Part shown: piece after piece, positions 17,565-26,412 of the stretch
Layout: each line of letters starts with the position of its first letter
How positions within the stretch are numbered: position 1 is the first letter of the stretch
Source of the DNA: Occultella kanbiaonis
GTDB taxonomy: Bacteria > Actinomycetota > Actinomycetes > Actinomycetales > Beutenbergiaceae
Direction of reading: 5' to 3'
Assembly: GCF_009708215.1 (NCBI RefSeq)
Contig: NZ_CP046175.1
Coordinates: 5,084,001 to 5,148,000, forward strand
Length of the DNA stretch: 64,000 bases
The notes under the pieces: model-generated
Seen by the model: the letters and a program-made list of their open reading frames with translations, nothing else
Told to the model about the DNA's origin: nothing
Databases searched by the model: none
Made by a program: the position numbers and the translations under genes

Positions 17565-19052
17565 TCAGCGCACGAGCGCCGCGTAGACCTCCTGGTACCG
17601 CCGGGCCCGCTCGTCGTAGTAGCCGCGACGGGCCGGCACCGGCGCGAACGTCGCGCCGATGTCCGGTTCGGAGCGCTCGACGTCCGGGGCGAGCGACTCC
17701 AGCGCGAGCAGCACGGTGCCGCGCAGGGTGGTGCGCTTGTTCGTCACGTGCCGAACGTCCGCGTCGAGCGCGTCCGCGACCACCTGCAGCCACGGGGTCA
17801 GGTCCGCCGCCACGCGCCCGGCGGCAAGGATCTGCCGGGCATGCCCGCCGGCAGCGCCGGCGAGGGAGTCGGCGACCCGTGCGTAGCTGAGCGCAACACC
17901 CTCCATCGCACCCCGGTAGATCAGGTCGGCCGTGGCCGTGGCGCTCAGGTCCGTGATGGTCGCCCGGGCCCCCGCGGCCCAGCCGGTGCTGCGCTCCCCG
18001 CTCAGGTAGGGCAGCACGCTCGGGGTGGCCGGGTCCGGGTCGGCGGCGAGGACGGCCCCGGGATCGTCCGGCGCGCGCAGCGTGGCGTCGAGCCAGGTGA
18101 CCACACGGCCGACGTCGTTCAGCGCACCACCGAGCAGGCTGCGGCGGGCGTCGACGCGGTAGTACCACAACCCGCTCGGGATCTGCTCAGGGATCTGATG
18201 CAGGAGCACCCGCATCGCCCCGCTCGTGGCGGCGGACAGACCCACGGTGCCCTCCGCCGTCGCCCCGACGCCGACATTCGCGGCGAGCCCGTCGCCGATC
18301 ACGGGGTACCACCGAGCCCCAGCGAGGGCTGGCCACCGCTTCACGACGCCTGCGGACACCTCGCGGACCGGGTCGTCCGGGTCGTGGATCGGTGAGAGCG
18401 AACCGACGTCGATCCCGGACGCCGCGACGATCGCCTCGTCCCAGGCACCGGTGCGCCGGTCCAGCAGCCCGGTCCACGCGGCCGCCGCGGTGCCGATCAC
18501 GGCGGTGCCGATGATCCGCAGGTGGATGTACTCGCCGAGCGACATCCAGCGGTCGACGGCGTCGAACCTCGCCCGGTCGGTGGCCGCGAGCCAGCGTAGC
18601 CGGGCCGGCAGGTAGCTGCTGTGGATCCGGGTGCCGGTGCGCTGCAGCACCTGGGCCTCGTCGAGTTCCTCGCGCAACTCGCGCACCTGCTCGGTGCAGC
18701 GGGAGTCGGCGTAGGTGTAGCACGGCGTGACGGCGTGGCCCGCGGAGTCGACGCCGACGAGCGAGGCGGAGAACGTGTCGATCGCGACGCCGCCGATTCG
18801 GCCCTTGAACTCCGGCGTCGCGAGCACCTCGAGGATCTGCTCGATCTCATCGACGACGGCGTCCGCGTCGATCTCGCTGGTGCCGTCGCCCGCCGTGGTG
18901 AACGCGTGCGGGACCTTCGCCTTCGGTCCCTCGAGCGGGCGGGCGGCAGCGTCGTAGAGCCCGCCGCGCGACGCGGTCGATCCGACGTCGAGCCCGAGGA
19001 CGAGCGGGTCGATCGCTTCGGATGGGCTGATCTTGTGCTGGGTCGACGCCAT
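17565..19052 (-). CDS. FGGY-family carbohydrate kinase (gluconokinase-like)
   Basis: A 495-residue sugar kinase. The N-terminal phosphate-binding loop is LGLDVGSTASRGGLYD at residues 18-33. The C-terminal ATP-site region contains YLSGERSTGW, AMEGVALSYARV and the Gly-rich loop around QILAAGRVAAD. It resembles actinobacterial gluconokinase-type FGGY proteins more than xylulo- or glycerol kinases. Its phosphorylated product would enter the pentose phosphate or Entner-Doudoroff routes. It is followed on the same strand by nothing and preceded by the SGNH esterase gene, 34 nt away, with which it may form an operon. Substrate not determined. Confidence 0.85.
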   Translation of the reverse strand: MASTQHKISPSEAIDPLVLGLDVGSTASRGGLYDAAARPLEGPKAKVPHAFTTAGDGTSEIDADAVVDEIEQILEVLATPEFKGRIGGVAIDTFSASLVGVDSAGHAVTPCYTYADSRCTEQVRELREELDEAQVLQRTGTRIHSSYLPARLRWLAATDRARFDAVDRWMSLGEYIHLRIIGTAVIGTAAAAWTGLLDRRTGAWDEAIVAASGIDVGSLSPIHDPDDPVREVSAGVVKRWPALAGARWYPVIGDGLAANVGVGATAEGTVGLSAATSGAMRVLLHQIPEQIPSGLWYYRVDARRSLLGGALNDVGRVVTWLDATLRAPDDPGAVLAADPDPATPSVLPYLSGERSTGWAAGARATITDLSATATADLIYRGAMEGVALSYARVADSLAGAAGGHARQILAAGRVAADLTPWLQVVADALDADVRHVTNKRTTLRGTVLLALESLAPDVERSEPDIGATFAPVPARRGYYDERARRYQEVYAALVR

Positions 19053-19086
19053 CGTCCGCTCTCCTCGCCGTCCGGAGGTGCCGACG

Positions 19087-20100
19087 CTAGCGCACGCCGA
19101 CGGGCAGGGGCAGCCGCGACAGCAGCGGCGCGATCCGGTCCGCCATCAGGCGGTAGCCCTCGCCGTCGGGGTGCAGGTCGTCCGGGAGCAGATGGACGTC
19201 CTCGGTGCCGATCACCGTCGGGCCTTCGAACAGGTGCAGGTTCGCGTCCTCGGCCTGCAGCTCGGTGACGGCGGCGCGTACGGCCGCGCGGACCGCCTCC
19301 AGGGTCAGGCCGGCGACGTTCGGGGTCTCTTCGCGGGGCGGGCTGAGGATCGGCGTGAGCACGGCGATCGCGGCGTCCGGGTGGGCCTCGCGGACCTGCT
19401 CGATGAACCCCGAGACCTGCGGCGCGAGGGAGCGCTCGTTGAAGCTGCCGTTGCCCTGGATGTTGATGCCGAGGCACAGCGAGACGACATCGGCCGGCAC
19501 GGCGGCGATCGTGCGGGCCGCGATCGGGTCGAGGTGGCACTGGCCCGAGAAGCCCAGGCAGGTCAGGTCCCAGCCGAGCCGGCGCGCCACCAGCGCGGGC
19601 CAGGTCTCGCTCGGCCCGAACGCGGCCTGTGCCTGCGTGATCGAGCTGCCGTAGGTGGTCCAGCGCAGCGCCGGTGCCGGTGCCTCGACCAGGTCGGCGC
19701 CGGAGAGGACGAGGTCCCCCACCTGGGTGATGCCGCCCTGCGGTAGCCACACCTCGACATCGTGGGCTCCCTCGGGCAGCGGCACCTGCAGGTCGTGGGT
19801 GCCCGGCTCGACCGGGAGCCGCGCCACCCGTTCGCCGTCGACGAGCACGTCGACGGGCAGCGCAGGCTCGGCGGCACGGATCCGCAGGCCGACGGCGCTC
19901 GCATCGGTGCGCAGTTCCGCCCGCACACCGGCGGCCATCTGCGCGGTGTTGATGAGACCGGGCGCATGCGCCCGGGCCGCCCGGCCGGGCAGCAGCCGCC
20001 ACGGCTGCCGGAGGCCGTCTGCGGCGGCTACCCAATCGACGGCACCGCGCCAGATCGCGCTCTCGGTGGACGGGGTCAAACTGACATCCTCAGCAGTCAC
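19087..20100 (-). CDS. SGNH/GDSL-type esterase with N-terminal beta domain
   Basis: A 337-residue hydrolase. Residues 1-150 look like a beta-rich jelly-roll accessory domain. From about 155 an SGNH fold follows: TTYGSSIT with the nucleophile Ser, a GFSGQC block, SLCLGINIQG, and a terminal DDLHPDGEGY carrying the catalytic Asp and His. Such two-domain proteins are often carbohydrate esterases that remove acetyl groups. The start is best taken as GTG 20100. TAGGCT lies 7 nt upstream with no ribosome binding site, which fits leaderless transcription; a TTG eight codons upstream is the alternative. No signal peptide is seen. Confidence 0.78.
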   Translation of the reverse strand: MTAEDVSLTPSTESAIWRGAVDWVAAADGLRQPWRLLPGRAARAHAPGLINTAQMAAGVRAELRTDASAVGLRIRAAEPALPVDVLVDGERVARLPVEPGTHDLQVPLPEGAHDVEVWLPQGGITQVGDLVLSGADLVEAPAPALRWTTYGSSITQAQAAFGPSETWPALVARRLGWDLTCLGFSGQCHLDPIAARTIAAVPADVVSLCLGINIQGNGSFNERSLAPQVSGFIEQVREAHPDAAIAVLTPILSPPREETPNVAGLTLEAVRAAVRAAVTELQAEDANLHLFEGPTVIGTEDVHLLPDDLHPDGEGYRLMADRIAPLLSRLPLPVGVR

Positions 20101-20120
20101 GGCGCAGAGCCTAGCGCCAT

Positions 20121-20981
20121 TCAATCCCGTGGCCGCGCCCCGCCCGGATCGTGACTCGTGCCGTCGGCGAGGCGGCGGGTGAAGTTGCCGAGGGCGAAGT
20201 CCCGCAGCTCGGCGTCTCCGGCCAACTGCGCCGCGGCGGCGACCTGGAGGGACAGCGTGGCGCGGTGGTGCATGGCCCGGTCCAGCACCGCGGGCGCGAC
20301 GATCTCGGCGACCTGCGCGGCGCCGAACTGCCCGATCAGCGGGGCCACGTCGATCGCCGGGTCCGCCCAGGCCGCGTGGTCAAAGTCGATCATCCCGGTG
20401 ACCCGGGCGTCGGACCAGAGCAGATTGTGCATGCCGAAGTCACCGTGCACGAACACCGGCGGCACGCCGGCCTCGACGGCAACGACCCGCTCGGTGAGCG
20501 CGACCGCCTCGGCCGCGACCGCCGTCGGGAGCCGTGGCGCGAGGAACTCGGCCACGATCCGTGGCCACTGCGGGCCGCCGCACCAGGCACGTGCGCCCGG
20601 GAGTCCGGCGTCGCCCGGTGCGATCCGGCGCAAACTGTCGAGCAGCGCCACGAGCGGTTCGCGAACCCCCGGCCATGGCGCGTCGGACGCGGCCCCCGGA
20701 ACGAACGTGGTCAGGATCCCGGCCGCGCCGTCCAGCCGCACGATCTCACCGAGCGGGCACGGCGTGGTCACCGGGAGGCCGAGGTCGGCGACCACGTGCA
20801 GCGTGCGCACCTCACGGTCGGTACGTTCGATCGCGTCGGCGCCGAACGCCACCCGCGCCACCACGGTCTGCTCGAGCACGGCGATCCGGTGGAACGCGCC
20901 GTGCGCGAGGCGGGCCCGGAACCAGTCGTGCCCCGGCCAGGCGCGGGCCGCCCAGTCGCGGACGTCCGGCGGAGCGGCCAC
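20121..20981 (-). CDS. APH-family phosphotransferase
   Basis: A 286-residue protein-kinase-like phosphotransferase. VFVHGDFGMHNLLW is the catalytic loop, with its Asp and Asn, and GMIDFDHAAWADPAIDVA supplies the metal-binding Asp. The family covers aminoglycoside kinases, homoserine and choline kinases and many small-metabolite kinases. Nothing here points to an antibiotic. The start lies 4 nt after the stop of the aminotransferase gene, so the two are coupled and may act in one pathway. Confidence 0.85.
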   Translation of the reverse strand: MAAPPDVRDWAARAWPGHDWFRARLAHGAFHRIAVLEQTVVARVAFGADAIERTDREVRTLHVVADLGLPVTTPCPLGEIVRLDGAAGILTTFVPGAASDAPWPGVREPLVALLDSLRRIAPGDAGLPGARAWCGGPQWPRIVAEFLAPRLPTAVAAEAVALTERVVAVEAGVPPVFVHGDFGMHNLLWSDARVTGMIDFDHAAWADPAIDVAPLIGQFGAAQVAEIVAPAVLDRAMHHRATLSLQVAAAAQLAGDAELRDFALGNFTRRLADGTSHDPGGARPRD

Positions 20982-20985
20982 GGGC

Positions 20986-22179
20986 TCAGCCCTCCTGGAA
21001 CGCCGCGATGCGCCTCACGGCCTCGGCGACGGCGTCCGGTCCGGCCGCGAAGGACAGGCGCACGTACTCGTGGCCGTGCGTCGGGTCGAAGTCGCTGCCC
21101 GGCACCGCGGCCACCCCGGCCTCCTCCAGCAGGGCGCGGCACCACGCCGTCGAGTCGGCGTGAGCGCCGAGCCTGCTCCCGAGGCAGGCGTAGAGGTAGA
21201 AGGCGCCGTCGGCCGGGGCGATGGGCCCCCAGCCCAACCCCGGGACCTCGCCGAGCAGCACCTCGCGGGTGCGGGCGAAGGACGAGACCCGCTCGTCCGC
21301 CTCCGCGTAGGAACGTTCGGTGAACGCACCGACGGCGGCCAGCTGGGCGGGCGTGGGTGGGCACAGCGCGACGTTCCCGGCCAGGGCGTCGACGGCGGTG
21401 CGCAGGTCCTCGGGCACGAGGGCCCAGCCGAGCCGCCAGCCGGTCATGCCCCAGTACTTGGAGAACGAGGAGATGACGACACCGGAGGGGTCCAGTTCCC
21501 AGGCGCTGACGCCGCGGGCGTCGGGGTGGGTCGGATCGGCGGGGTAGGTGATGCCGTGGTAGATCTCGTCGCTGATCAGGCGGACGCCGTTGGCCCGGCA
21601 CCAGGACGTGAGGGCCTCCAGCTCGGCCCGGCTGACCATGGTGCCGGTCGGGTTCGCCGGCGAGGCGAGGATCAGGCCGTCGAGGCTCCCGTGCGTGCGG
21701 GCGGCCTCCTCGAGCAGTTCCGGCGTGGGCTGGAAGCGCTGCTCGGGGCCGCACTCGACCTGGACCACCTCGCAGCCGAGGGCGGACAGGATGTTGCGGT
21801 AGGCGGGGTAGCCGGGGCTGGCCAGCGCGACCCGGTCGCCGGCGTCGAACGCGGCCAGGAACGCGAGCACGAACGCGCCCGAGGAGCCGGTGGTGATGGC
21901 GACGTCGTCTCCGGTGACGTCCAGGTCGTACCAGCGCCGGTAGTGCCCGGCGACGGCGTCCCGCAGCTCGCGCAGGCCGAGCGCGCTCGTGTAGCCCAGG
22001 TCGTCGCCGTTGGCGAAGGCGGCGGCCGCGAGGGCATTCACGTCCTGCGGTGCTCCGCCGCTGGGCTCGCCCGCACACAGGGAGATGACGTCGCGGCCCT
22101 GAGCACGCAACTGGGCGACCCGGTCCAGGATGCTCATCACCTCGAACGGGGGGACCGCGGCGCGGCGGGCGACCTTCAT
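20986..22179 (-). CDS. Class I/II PLP-dependent aminotransferase
   Basis: A 397-residue fold-type I aminotransferase of the aspartate aminotransferase subgroup. Clear motifs are LGYTSALGLRELRDAVA, ASPANPTGTMVS, ISDEIYHGITY and SSFSKYWGMTGWRLGW, whose Lys binds PLP, plus the C-terminal YVRLSFA with the substrate-carboxylate Arg. Substrate cannot be told from sequence; valine-pyruvate and aspartate/aromatic types are all possible. It leads a two-gene operon with the downstream kinase-like gene. Confidence 0.88.
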   Translation of the reverse strand: MKVARRAAVPPFEVMSILDRVAQLRAQGRDVISLCAGEPSGGAPQDVNALAAAAFANGDDLGYTSALGLRELRDAVAGHYRRWYDLDVTGDDVAITTGSSGAFVLAFLAAFDAGDRVALASPGYPAYRNILSALGCEVVQVECGPEQRFQPTPELLEEAARTHGSLDGLILASPANPTGTMVSRAELEALTSWCRANGVRLISDEIYHGITYPADPTHPDARGVSAWELDPSGVVISSFSKYWGMTGWRLGWALVPEDLRTAVDALAGNVALCPPTPAQLAAVGAFTERSYAEADERVSSFARTREVLLGEVPGLGWGPIAPADGAFYLYACLGSRLGAHADSTAWCRALLEEAGVAAVPGSDFDPTHGHEYVRLSFAAGPDAVAEAVRRIAAFQEG

Positions 22180-22507
22180 CTGATCAGGGTGTCACAAGCT
22201 CCCCAGCGGTATTCCGATCGATCGGTCGGGGGCGAGTGAGCCATCACGACGCCGCCCATCTCCCTCGACGTGTTCCACATCGCACGCCGTGTCGTGGCAT
22301 CCGATCTGCAGGCCTCGTGGGGACTGGTGGGGCTCTTTCGTTGGGAGACTCGATGGGGACGCTTCGCGCGGCGATGTAATCGACTACCGCGGGGCCGAGG
22401 CGGTCGCCCGCGGGCCGCAACGGTCGCCCGCGGGTCGCAGCGGTCGGACGGCCCCGCGACTTCCCCGGACTTCCGCCATTGTCAGACCCTCCACTTGGGT
22501 TGGACAC
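22180..22507. other. Intergenic region with short tandem repeat
   Basis: These 328 bases separate the aminotransferase from the DUF222/HNH gene. Apart from a 20-bp tandem repeat at 22401-22447 I see no gene, RNA or strong hairpin. The promoters of the two diverging genes must lie here, but no convincing -35/-10 pair stands out. Confidence 0.6.
22401..22447. repeat. 20-bp tandem repeat, 2.3 copies
   Basis: The unit CGGTCGCCCGCGGGYCGCAR occurs at 22401-22420 and 22421-22440 with two differences, followed by a partial third copy (CGGTCGG). It lies about 60 bp before the DUF222/HNH gene and is non-coding as far as I can see. Confidence 0.6.
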
Positions 22508-24031
22508 ATGTTCGATCCAGGCGGTGCAGCAGACCCGCGGACGGCGACGGCCGACCCTGGTCCGCTTGCTGCGCGGGTGGCGTCATGGATGCTGGAACTT
22601 GCCGAGGTCGACCGCGACCTGACCGACGCCGAGCAGATCGACCTGATCCGTGGGCTGGAGGATCTGAAGGCCGGCGCCGCCGCGGCCCAGGCCCGTATCA
22701 GTGCCGACCTGGACACCGCACGGCGGGATCAGCGGGCGCGGGACGGCGTGCCGGCCGAACGCCGCGGCGCGGGCATCGCATCCGAGGTCGCCCTGGCCCG
22801 GCGCGTCTCACCGGTGCGTGGCGGCCAACACCTCGGACTCGCCAAGGCGCTGGTGCACGAGATGCCGCACGCGCTCCGTGCGCTGACCACCGGTGCCCTG
22901 AGTGAGTGGAGGGCCACGCTCCTCGTTCGTGAATCCGCCTGCCTGACGCGGGCCGACCGGATCACGTTCGATGCAGAACTGTGCAGGGACCCGTCCGCGC
23001 TCGAGGGATGGGGAGATCGGCGCCTGATCGCCGAGGCGAAGAAGATCGCGTATCGGCTGGACGCTCCGTCCGTGGTGCGGCGCAATCGCAAGGCCGAGAG
23101 CGAGCGGCACGTGAGTGTCCGCCCGGCGCCGGACACGATGTCCTACCTGACCGGCCTCCTGCCGGTGCCCCGGGGGATCGCGGTGTACGCCGCGTTGAGC
23201 CGACACGCCGACGAGGCCCGTGCCGCGGGTGACACCCGCTCGCGCGGACAGATCATGGCCGACACGCTCGTGGAAGGGGTCACCGGCCAGACCAGGGCCT
23301 GCGACGTACGTATCGAGATCCAGTTGGTGATGACCGACCGCACCCTGCTCGGAGGCGATGACGAGCCCGGGTAACTACCGGGCTACGGCACCGTGCCGGC
23401 CGAGTGGATCCGCGACCTCCTCACCGGTGGTGACGAGGACGGCAGCGATCCCCGCGCCGAGATCTGGCTGCGGCGCCTGTACACCTCGCCGTCCGGGGCC
23501 GAGCTGGTCTCGATGGACTCCCAGGCCCGCCGGGCACCGGCCGGGTTGGCCCGGTTCGTCACGGCCCGAGACCGCACCTGCCGGACGCCGTGGTGCGACG
23601 CCCCGATCCGGCACATCGACCACGTGCACGGCCATGCGGACGGCGGCGAGACCACAGCGGACAACCTGCAGGGCCTGTGCGAGGCGTGCAACTACGCCAA
23701 ACAGGCACCCGGCTGGCGGGCGAGCCCCACGACCGCCCCGACGGGCGACATCAGGTCGCCAGCACCACACCGTCCGGGTACACGTATCGATCGATCCACA
23801 GCGCCACCTCCGCCGGGCGGCGACCCACCGGACCGGCCGAACCTCGCCGACCTGCTGCTTCGGGACCTGGTCGAACACGGACCGGGCCCGGGTGGGCGGT
23901 GGACGCCGACCTCGGCGCGTCGACCCGACTCAGCGGACCCGGACGTCGCCCCGATCAGCGCCGCAGCGTTCGAAGGCGAGTTGGCCGGCCTCGAACTGGC
24001 ACTCGCCCGCATCCTCACCCCGGTCGGCTGA
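22508..24031 (+). pseudogene. DUF222 (13E12-type) HNH endonuclease-domain protein, broken by one in-frame stop
   Basis: The frame encodes a 13E12-repeat protein of about 507 codons: a DUF222 helical region (residues 25-270) and a C-terminal HNH nuclease motif (CRTPWCDAPIRHIDHVHGH, with a later LCEACN). A TAA at 23372-23374 interrupts it in the same frame. The flanking residues read DEPG-stop-LPGYGTVPAEW, and relatives normally have a Tyr there, so TAC to TAA is the likely change. No frameshift is present and both halves look intact. A GTG at 23393 could start the HNH part alone. These proteins are abundant in actinobacteria and their role is unclear. Recent inactivation, readthrough or a sequencing error are all possible. 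Confidence 0.8.
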
Positions 24032-24043
24032 CCGCCGCGACCG

Positions 24044-25090
24044 CTAGAACAGCGCCAGCTGTTCCTGACCCACGTCCGACTGAAGGGTCGGGACCGAGGC
24101 GGCACCGCCGTCGGGCGTGGTCCCGCGCAGCGGGAACTGACGGTTCTCCCGGGAGACGAACCCGTGCCGCCGCCGGGTGGCGCGAAGCCGCCCGGCGAGC
24201 CACTCGCGGTACTCGACGGAGACGTACGAGCCGCCGTCGTAGAGGGTGCGGTACCGGGGCACGAGCTCCGGATGGTCGCGGCCGAGCCAGGCCAGGAACC
24301 ACTCGCGGGCGCCGGGGCGCAGGTGCAGGGCGCCGGCCGTGATCCAGGTGGCGCCGGCCTCGGCGACGGCACCGAACAGCGCGTCCAGGTGGGCGTCGGA
24401 GTCGGTCAGCCAGGGCAGGATCGGCATCGCCATCACGGTGCAGTCGAGCCCGGCGCCGGTGATGGCGCGGACCAGGTCGAGCCGGGCCTTCGGGGTCGGA
24501 GTGCCGGGCTCGACGCGCTGCTGCAGGGCCGGGTCGACGAACGCCAGGGAGACCCCGAGGCCGACCTCGACCCGCTCGGCGGCGGCAACCAGCAACGGGA
24601 TGTCGCGCTTGAGCAGCGGGCCCTTGGTCAGGACCGAGAACGGGGTGCCGGAGCCCGCGAGCGCCTCGATCACACCGGGCATCAGTTGGTAGCGGCCCTC
24701 GGCACGCATGTACGGGTCGGAGTTGGTGCCGAGCGCCACGTGCTCCCGCTTCCAGGAGGGCCGGGCCACCTCCTTGCGGAGCACCTCGACGAGGTTGGTC
24801 TTGACGATGATCTGGGTGTCGAAGTCGACGCCGGAGTCGAGGTCGAGGTACTCGTGGGTCTTCCGGGCGAAGCAGTACGTGCACCGGTGCAGGCAGCCGC
24901 GGGTGGGGTTGATCGTCCACCCGAACGGCATCTCGGAGTTGCCCGGCACCTTGTTCAGGGCGCTGCGGCAGAGCACCTCGTGGAAGGTGACCCCGGCGAA
25001 CTCGGGCGTGCGGACGCTGCGCACCAGGCCCTTGAGCGGCAGCAGCGCCGCGTCGTCGGTGGTCGTGAGCTCCCGCGCTTCCCATCGCAT
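24044..25090 (-). CDS. Rv2578c/SplB-like radical SAM protein
   Basis: A 348-residue radical SAM protein. The 4Fe-4S motif CLHRCTYC has Cys66, Cys70 and Cys73. It is preceded by the family-typical NPTRG and followed by FARKTHEYLDLDSGVDFDTQI. GTNSDPYMRAEGRYQLM and SVLTKGPLLKRDI are hallmarks of the Rv2578c group, a relative of spore photoproduct lyase. Its biochemical role is not established. A LexA-like box ends 8 nt before the start codon, so it is probably induced by DNA damage. ATG 25090 is the only good start. Confidence 0.87.
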   Translation of the reverse strand: MRWEARELTTTDDAALLPLKGLVRSVRTPEFAGVTFHEVLCRSALNKVPGNSEMPFGWTINPTRGCLHRCTYCFARKTHEYLDLDSGVDFDTQIIVKTNLVEVLRKEVARPSWKREHVALGTNSDPYMRAEGRYQLMPGVIEALAGSGTPFSVLTKGPLLKRDIPLLVAAAERVEVGLGVSLAFVDPALQQRVEPGTPTPKARLDLVRAITGAGLDCTVMAMPILPWLTDSDAHLDALFGAVAEAGATWITAGALHLRPGAREWFLAWLGRDHPELVPRYRTLYDGGSYVSVEYREWLAGRLRATRRRHGFVSRENRQFPLRGTTPDGGAASVPTLQSDVGQEQLALF

Positions 25091-25097
25091 GCACCCA

Positions 25098-25115
25098 TTC
25101 GAACATACATTCGAA
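25098..25115 (-). promoter_or_regulatory. LexA-like SOS box
   Basis: TTCGAACATACATTCGAA has 6-bp inverted ends and differs by one base from the Gram-positive SOS consensus CGAAC-N4-GTTCG. It lies 8-25 nt before the radical SAM start codon, where LexA would block transcription. On the minus strand TATGTT inside the box could serve as the -10. Confidence 0.7.
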
Positions 25116-25145
25116 GAATGGTCGACGGCATGACACGCGGGGCCG

Positions 25146-25985
25146 TCACGGTTGGGCGGTCAGGACGATCTCGTGGAGGATCTCGCGGACCTGCTCCGGC
25201 TGTTCGACCCACGGCAGATGACCGGCACCGGAGACGATGCGCTTGCGCGGCCGGTGGGCATAGCCCGCGAGGGCCACGACGTTCTCCGCGGGCCGCGGGT
25301 CCGCCGTGCCGTGGACGAACGTGATCGGGCAGCCGGCGGTGGCCGCCCAGGCGATCTGGTCCGCGTCGCCGAAGGCCATCAGGCTCCGGTTCGCGACGCG
25401 GTTGATCTCGTGCGGCGCCTCGGCCATCGCCCGTGCGAGGTCGTAGCCGGCGACAGGGTCGGCGTAGTCGCTGGCCCACTGGATCCGGCGCCACTCGGTC
25501 TCCTCGGCGCGGGTGCGCTCACGCCCGTCCAGGGCGGCGAACCGCTCGGCCCAGGGCGCCCGGCGTCGCGCCTCCTCGGCCCGGGACGCCGTGCGCCAGT
25601 CACCGATGCCGGTGCCGTCGAGGTAGCCGAGGGCCGCGACCCGGTCCGGGTGCGTGCCTGCGTAGGCGAGCGCGAGCGTGGCGCCGAACGAGTGCCCGAT
25701 CACCACCACCCGCTCGTGCCCGAACGTGACCCGCAGCTCGTCGAGGTCGGCGACGAACCGCTCCATCGTGAGCGCGTCCGACGGCGCCGAGCGCCCGCAG
25801 CCGCGCTGGTCGTAGCGGTGCACCGTGGCGAGTCCGCCGAGCAGGGCGCCGACCGGCTCGAGGTAGTCCCACAGCCCGGGGCCGCCGTGCACGAGGATCA
25901 CCGCCGGGCGATCGGCGTCCACCCGGGGAGTCGGCACGGTCCACGTGGCCAGTTGCGCACCGTCGTTCATCTCCACGATGTCCAC
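25146..25985 (-). CDS. Alpha/beta hydrolase (proline iminopeptidase-like)
   Basis: A 279-residue alpha/beta hydrolase. The oxyanion-hole motif HGGPGLWDYL begins at residue 33, DQRGCGRS follows near 59, and the nucleophile elbow GHSFGA has Ser99. The acid and His are in TFVHGTADPR and SGAGHLPWVEQP. HGGPG plus DQRG.GRS is characteristic of the prolyl aminopeptidase subgroup, but the short length and single-gene context leave an esterase role possible. It is flanked by the radical SAM gene and a cupin gene on the same strand. Confidence 0.82.
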   Translation of the reverse strand: MDIVEMNDGAQLATWTVPTPRVDADRPAVILVHGGPGLWDYLEPVGALLGGLATVHRYDQRGCGRSAPSDALTMERFVADLDELRVTFGHERVVVIGHSFGATLALAYAGTHPDRVAALGYLDGTGIGDWRTASRAEEARRRAPWAERFAALDGRERTRAEETEWRRIQWASDYADPVAGYDLARAMAEAPHEINRVANRSLMAFGDADQIAWAATAGCPITFVHGTADPRPAENVVALAGYAHRPRKRIVSGAGHLPWVEQPEQVREILHEIVLTAQP

Positions 25986-26010
25986 GGCGGGCAGGCTATC
26001 GCGCTACCGA

Positions 26011-26412
26011 TCAGGCGGAGCGGTAGTCCTCGTCGGTGACGTGCTCGAGCCAGACCGTGGTCTGCGCGGGGTCGTCAGCGTTCTCGGTGAACGCCACGTG
26101 CTCCATGAAGTCCTCCGGCGTGGCGCCGTGCCAGTGCTCCTCGCCCGGCGCGCAGTACGCGGTCTGACCCGCGCTGACGCGCAGCACCTGGCCGTCCCGG
26201 GTGCCGGTCAGGGCAACCCCGGACACCACGTGCAGGTACTGGCCACGGGCGTGCGAGTGCCAGGCCGTGCGCGCGCCGGGCGAGAACCGGACCAGACCGG
26301 CGGTCATCCGCTGGTCGCCCTCCTGTGGTGTGACGAGCATGTCCAGCCAGACGTCACCGGTGAACCGCTCCGGCGGGGTCTTCGCGGTGGTGGGCTTGGG
26401 CAGGATCCTCAT
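26011..26412 (-). CDS. Cupin-domain protein
   Basis: A 133-residue single-cupin protein. The metal-binding motifs are TAWHSHARGQYLHVVSG, with two His and a downstream Glu/Gln, and PGEEHWHGA with the last His. The sequence resembles small cupins linked to quinone or carboxymuconolactone metabolism. Its start overlaps the end of the XRE regulator gene by 4 nt, so the two are translated from one message. Substrate unknown. Confidence 0.82.
   Translation of the reverse strand: MRILPKPTTAKTPPERFTGDVWLDMLVTPQEGDQRMTAGLVRFSPGARTAWHSHARGQYLHVVSGVALTGTRDGQVLRVSAGQTAYCAPGEEHWHGATPEDFMEHVAFTENADDPAQTTVWLEHVTDEDYRSA

Noticed and set aside
20121-20981. Aminoglycoside resistance gene
   Set aside because: The protein has the APH fold motifs, but the family includes many metabolite kinases. 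The gene is coupled to an aminotransferase gene, so a resistance role is not supported.
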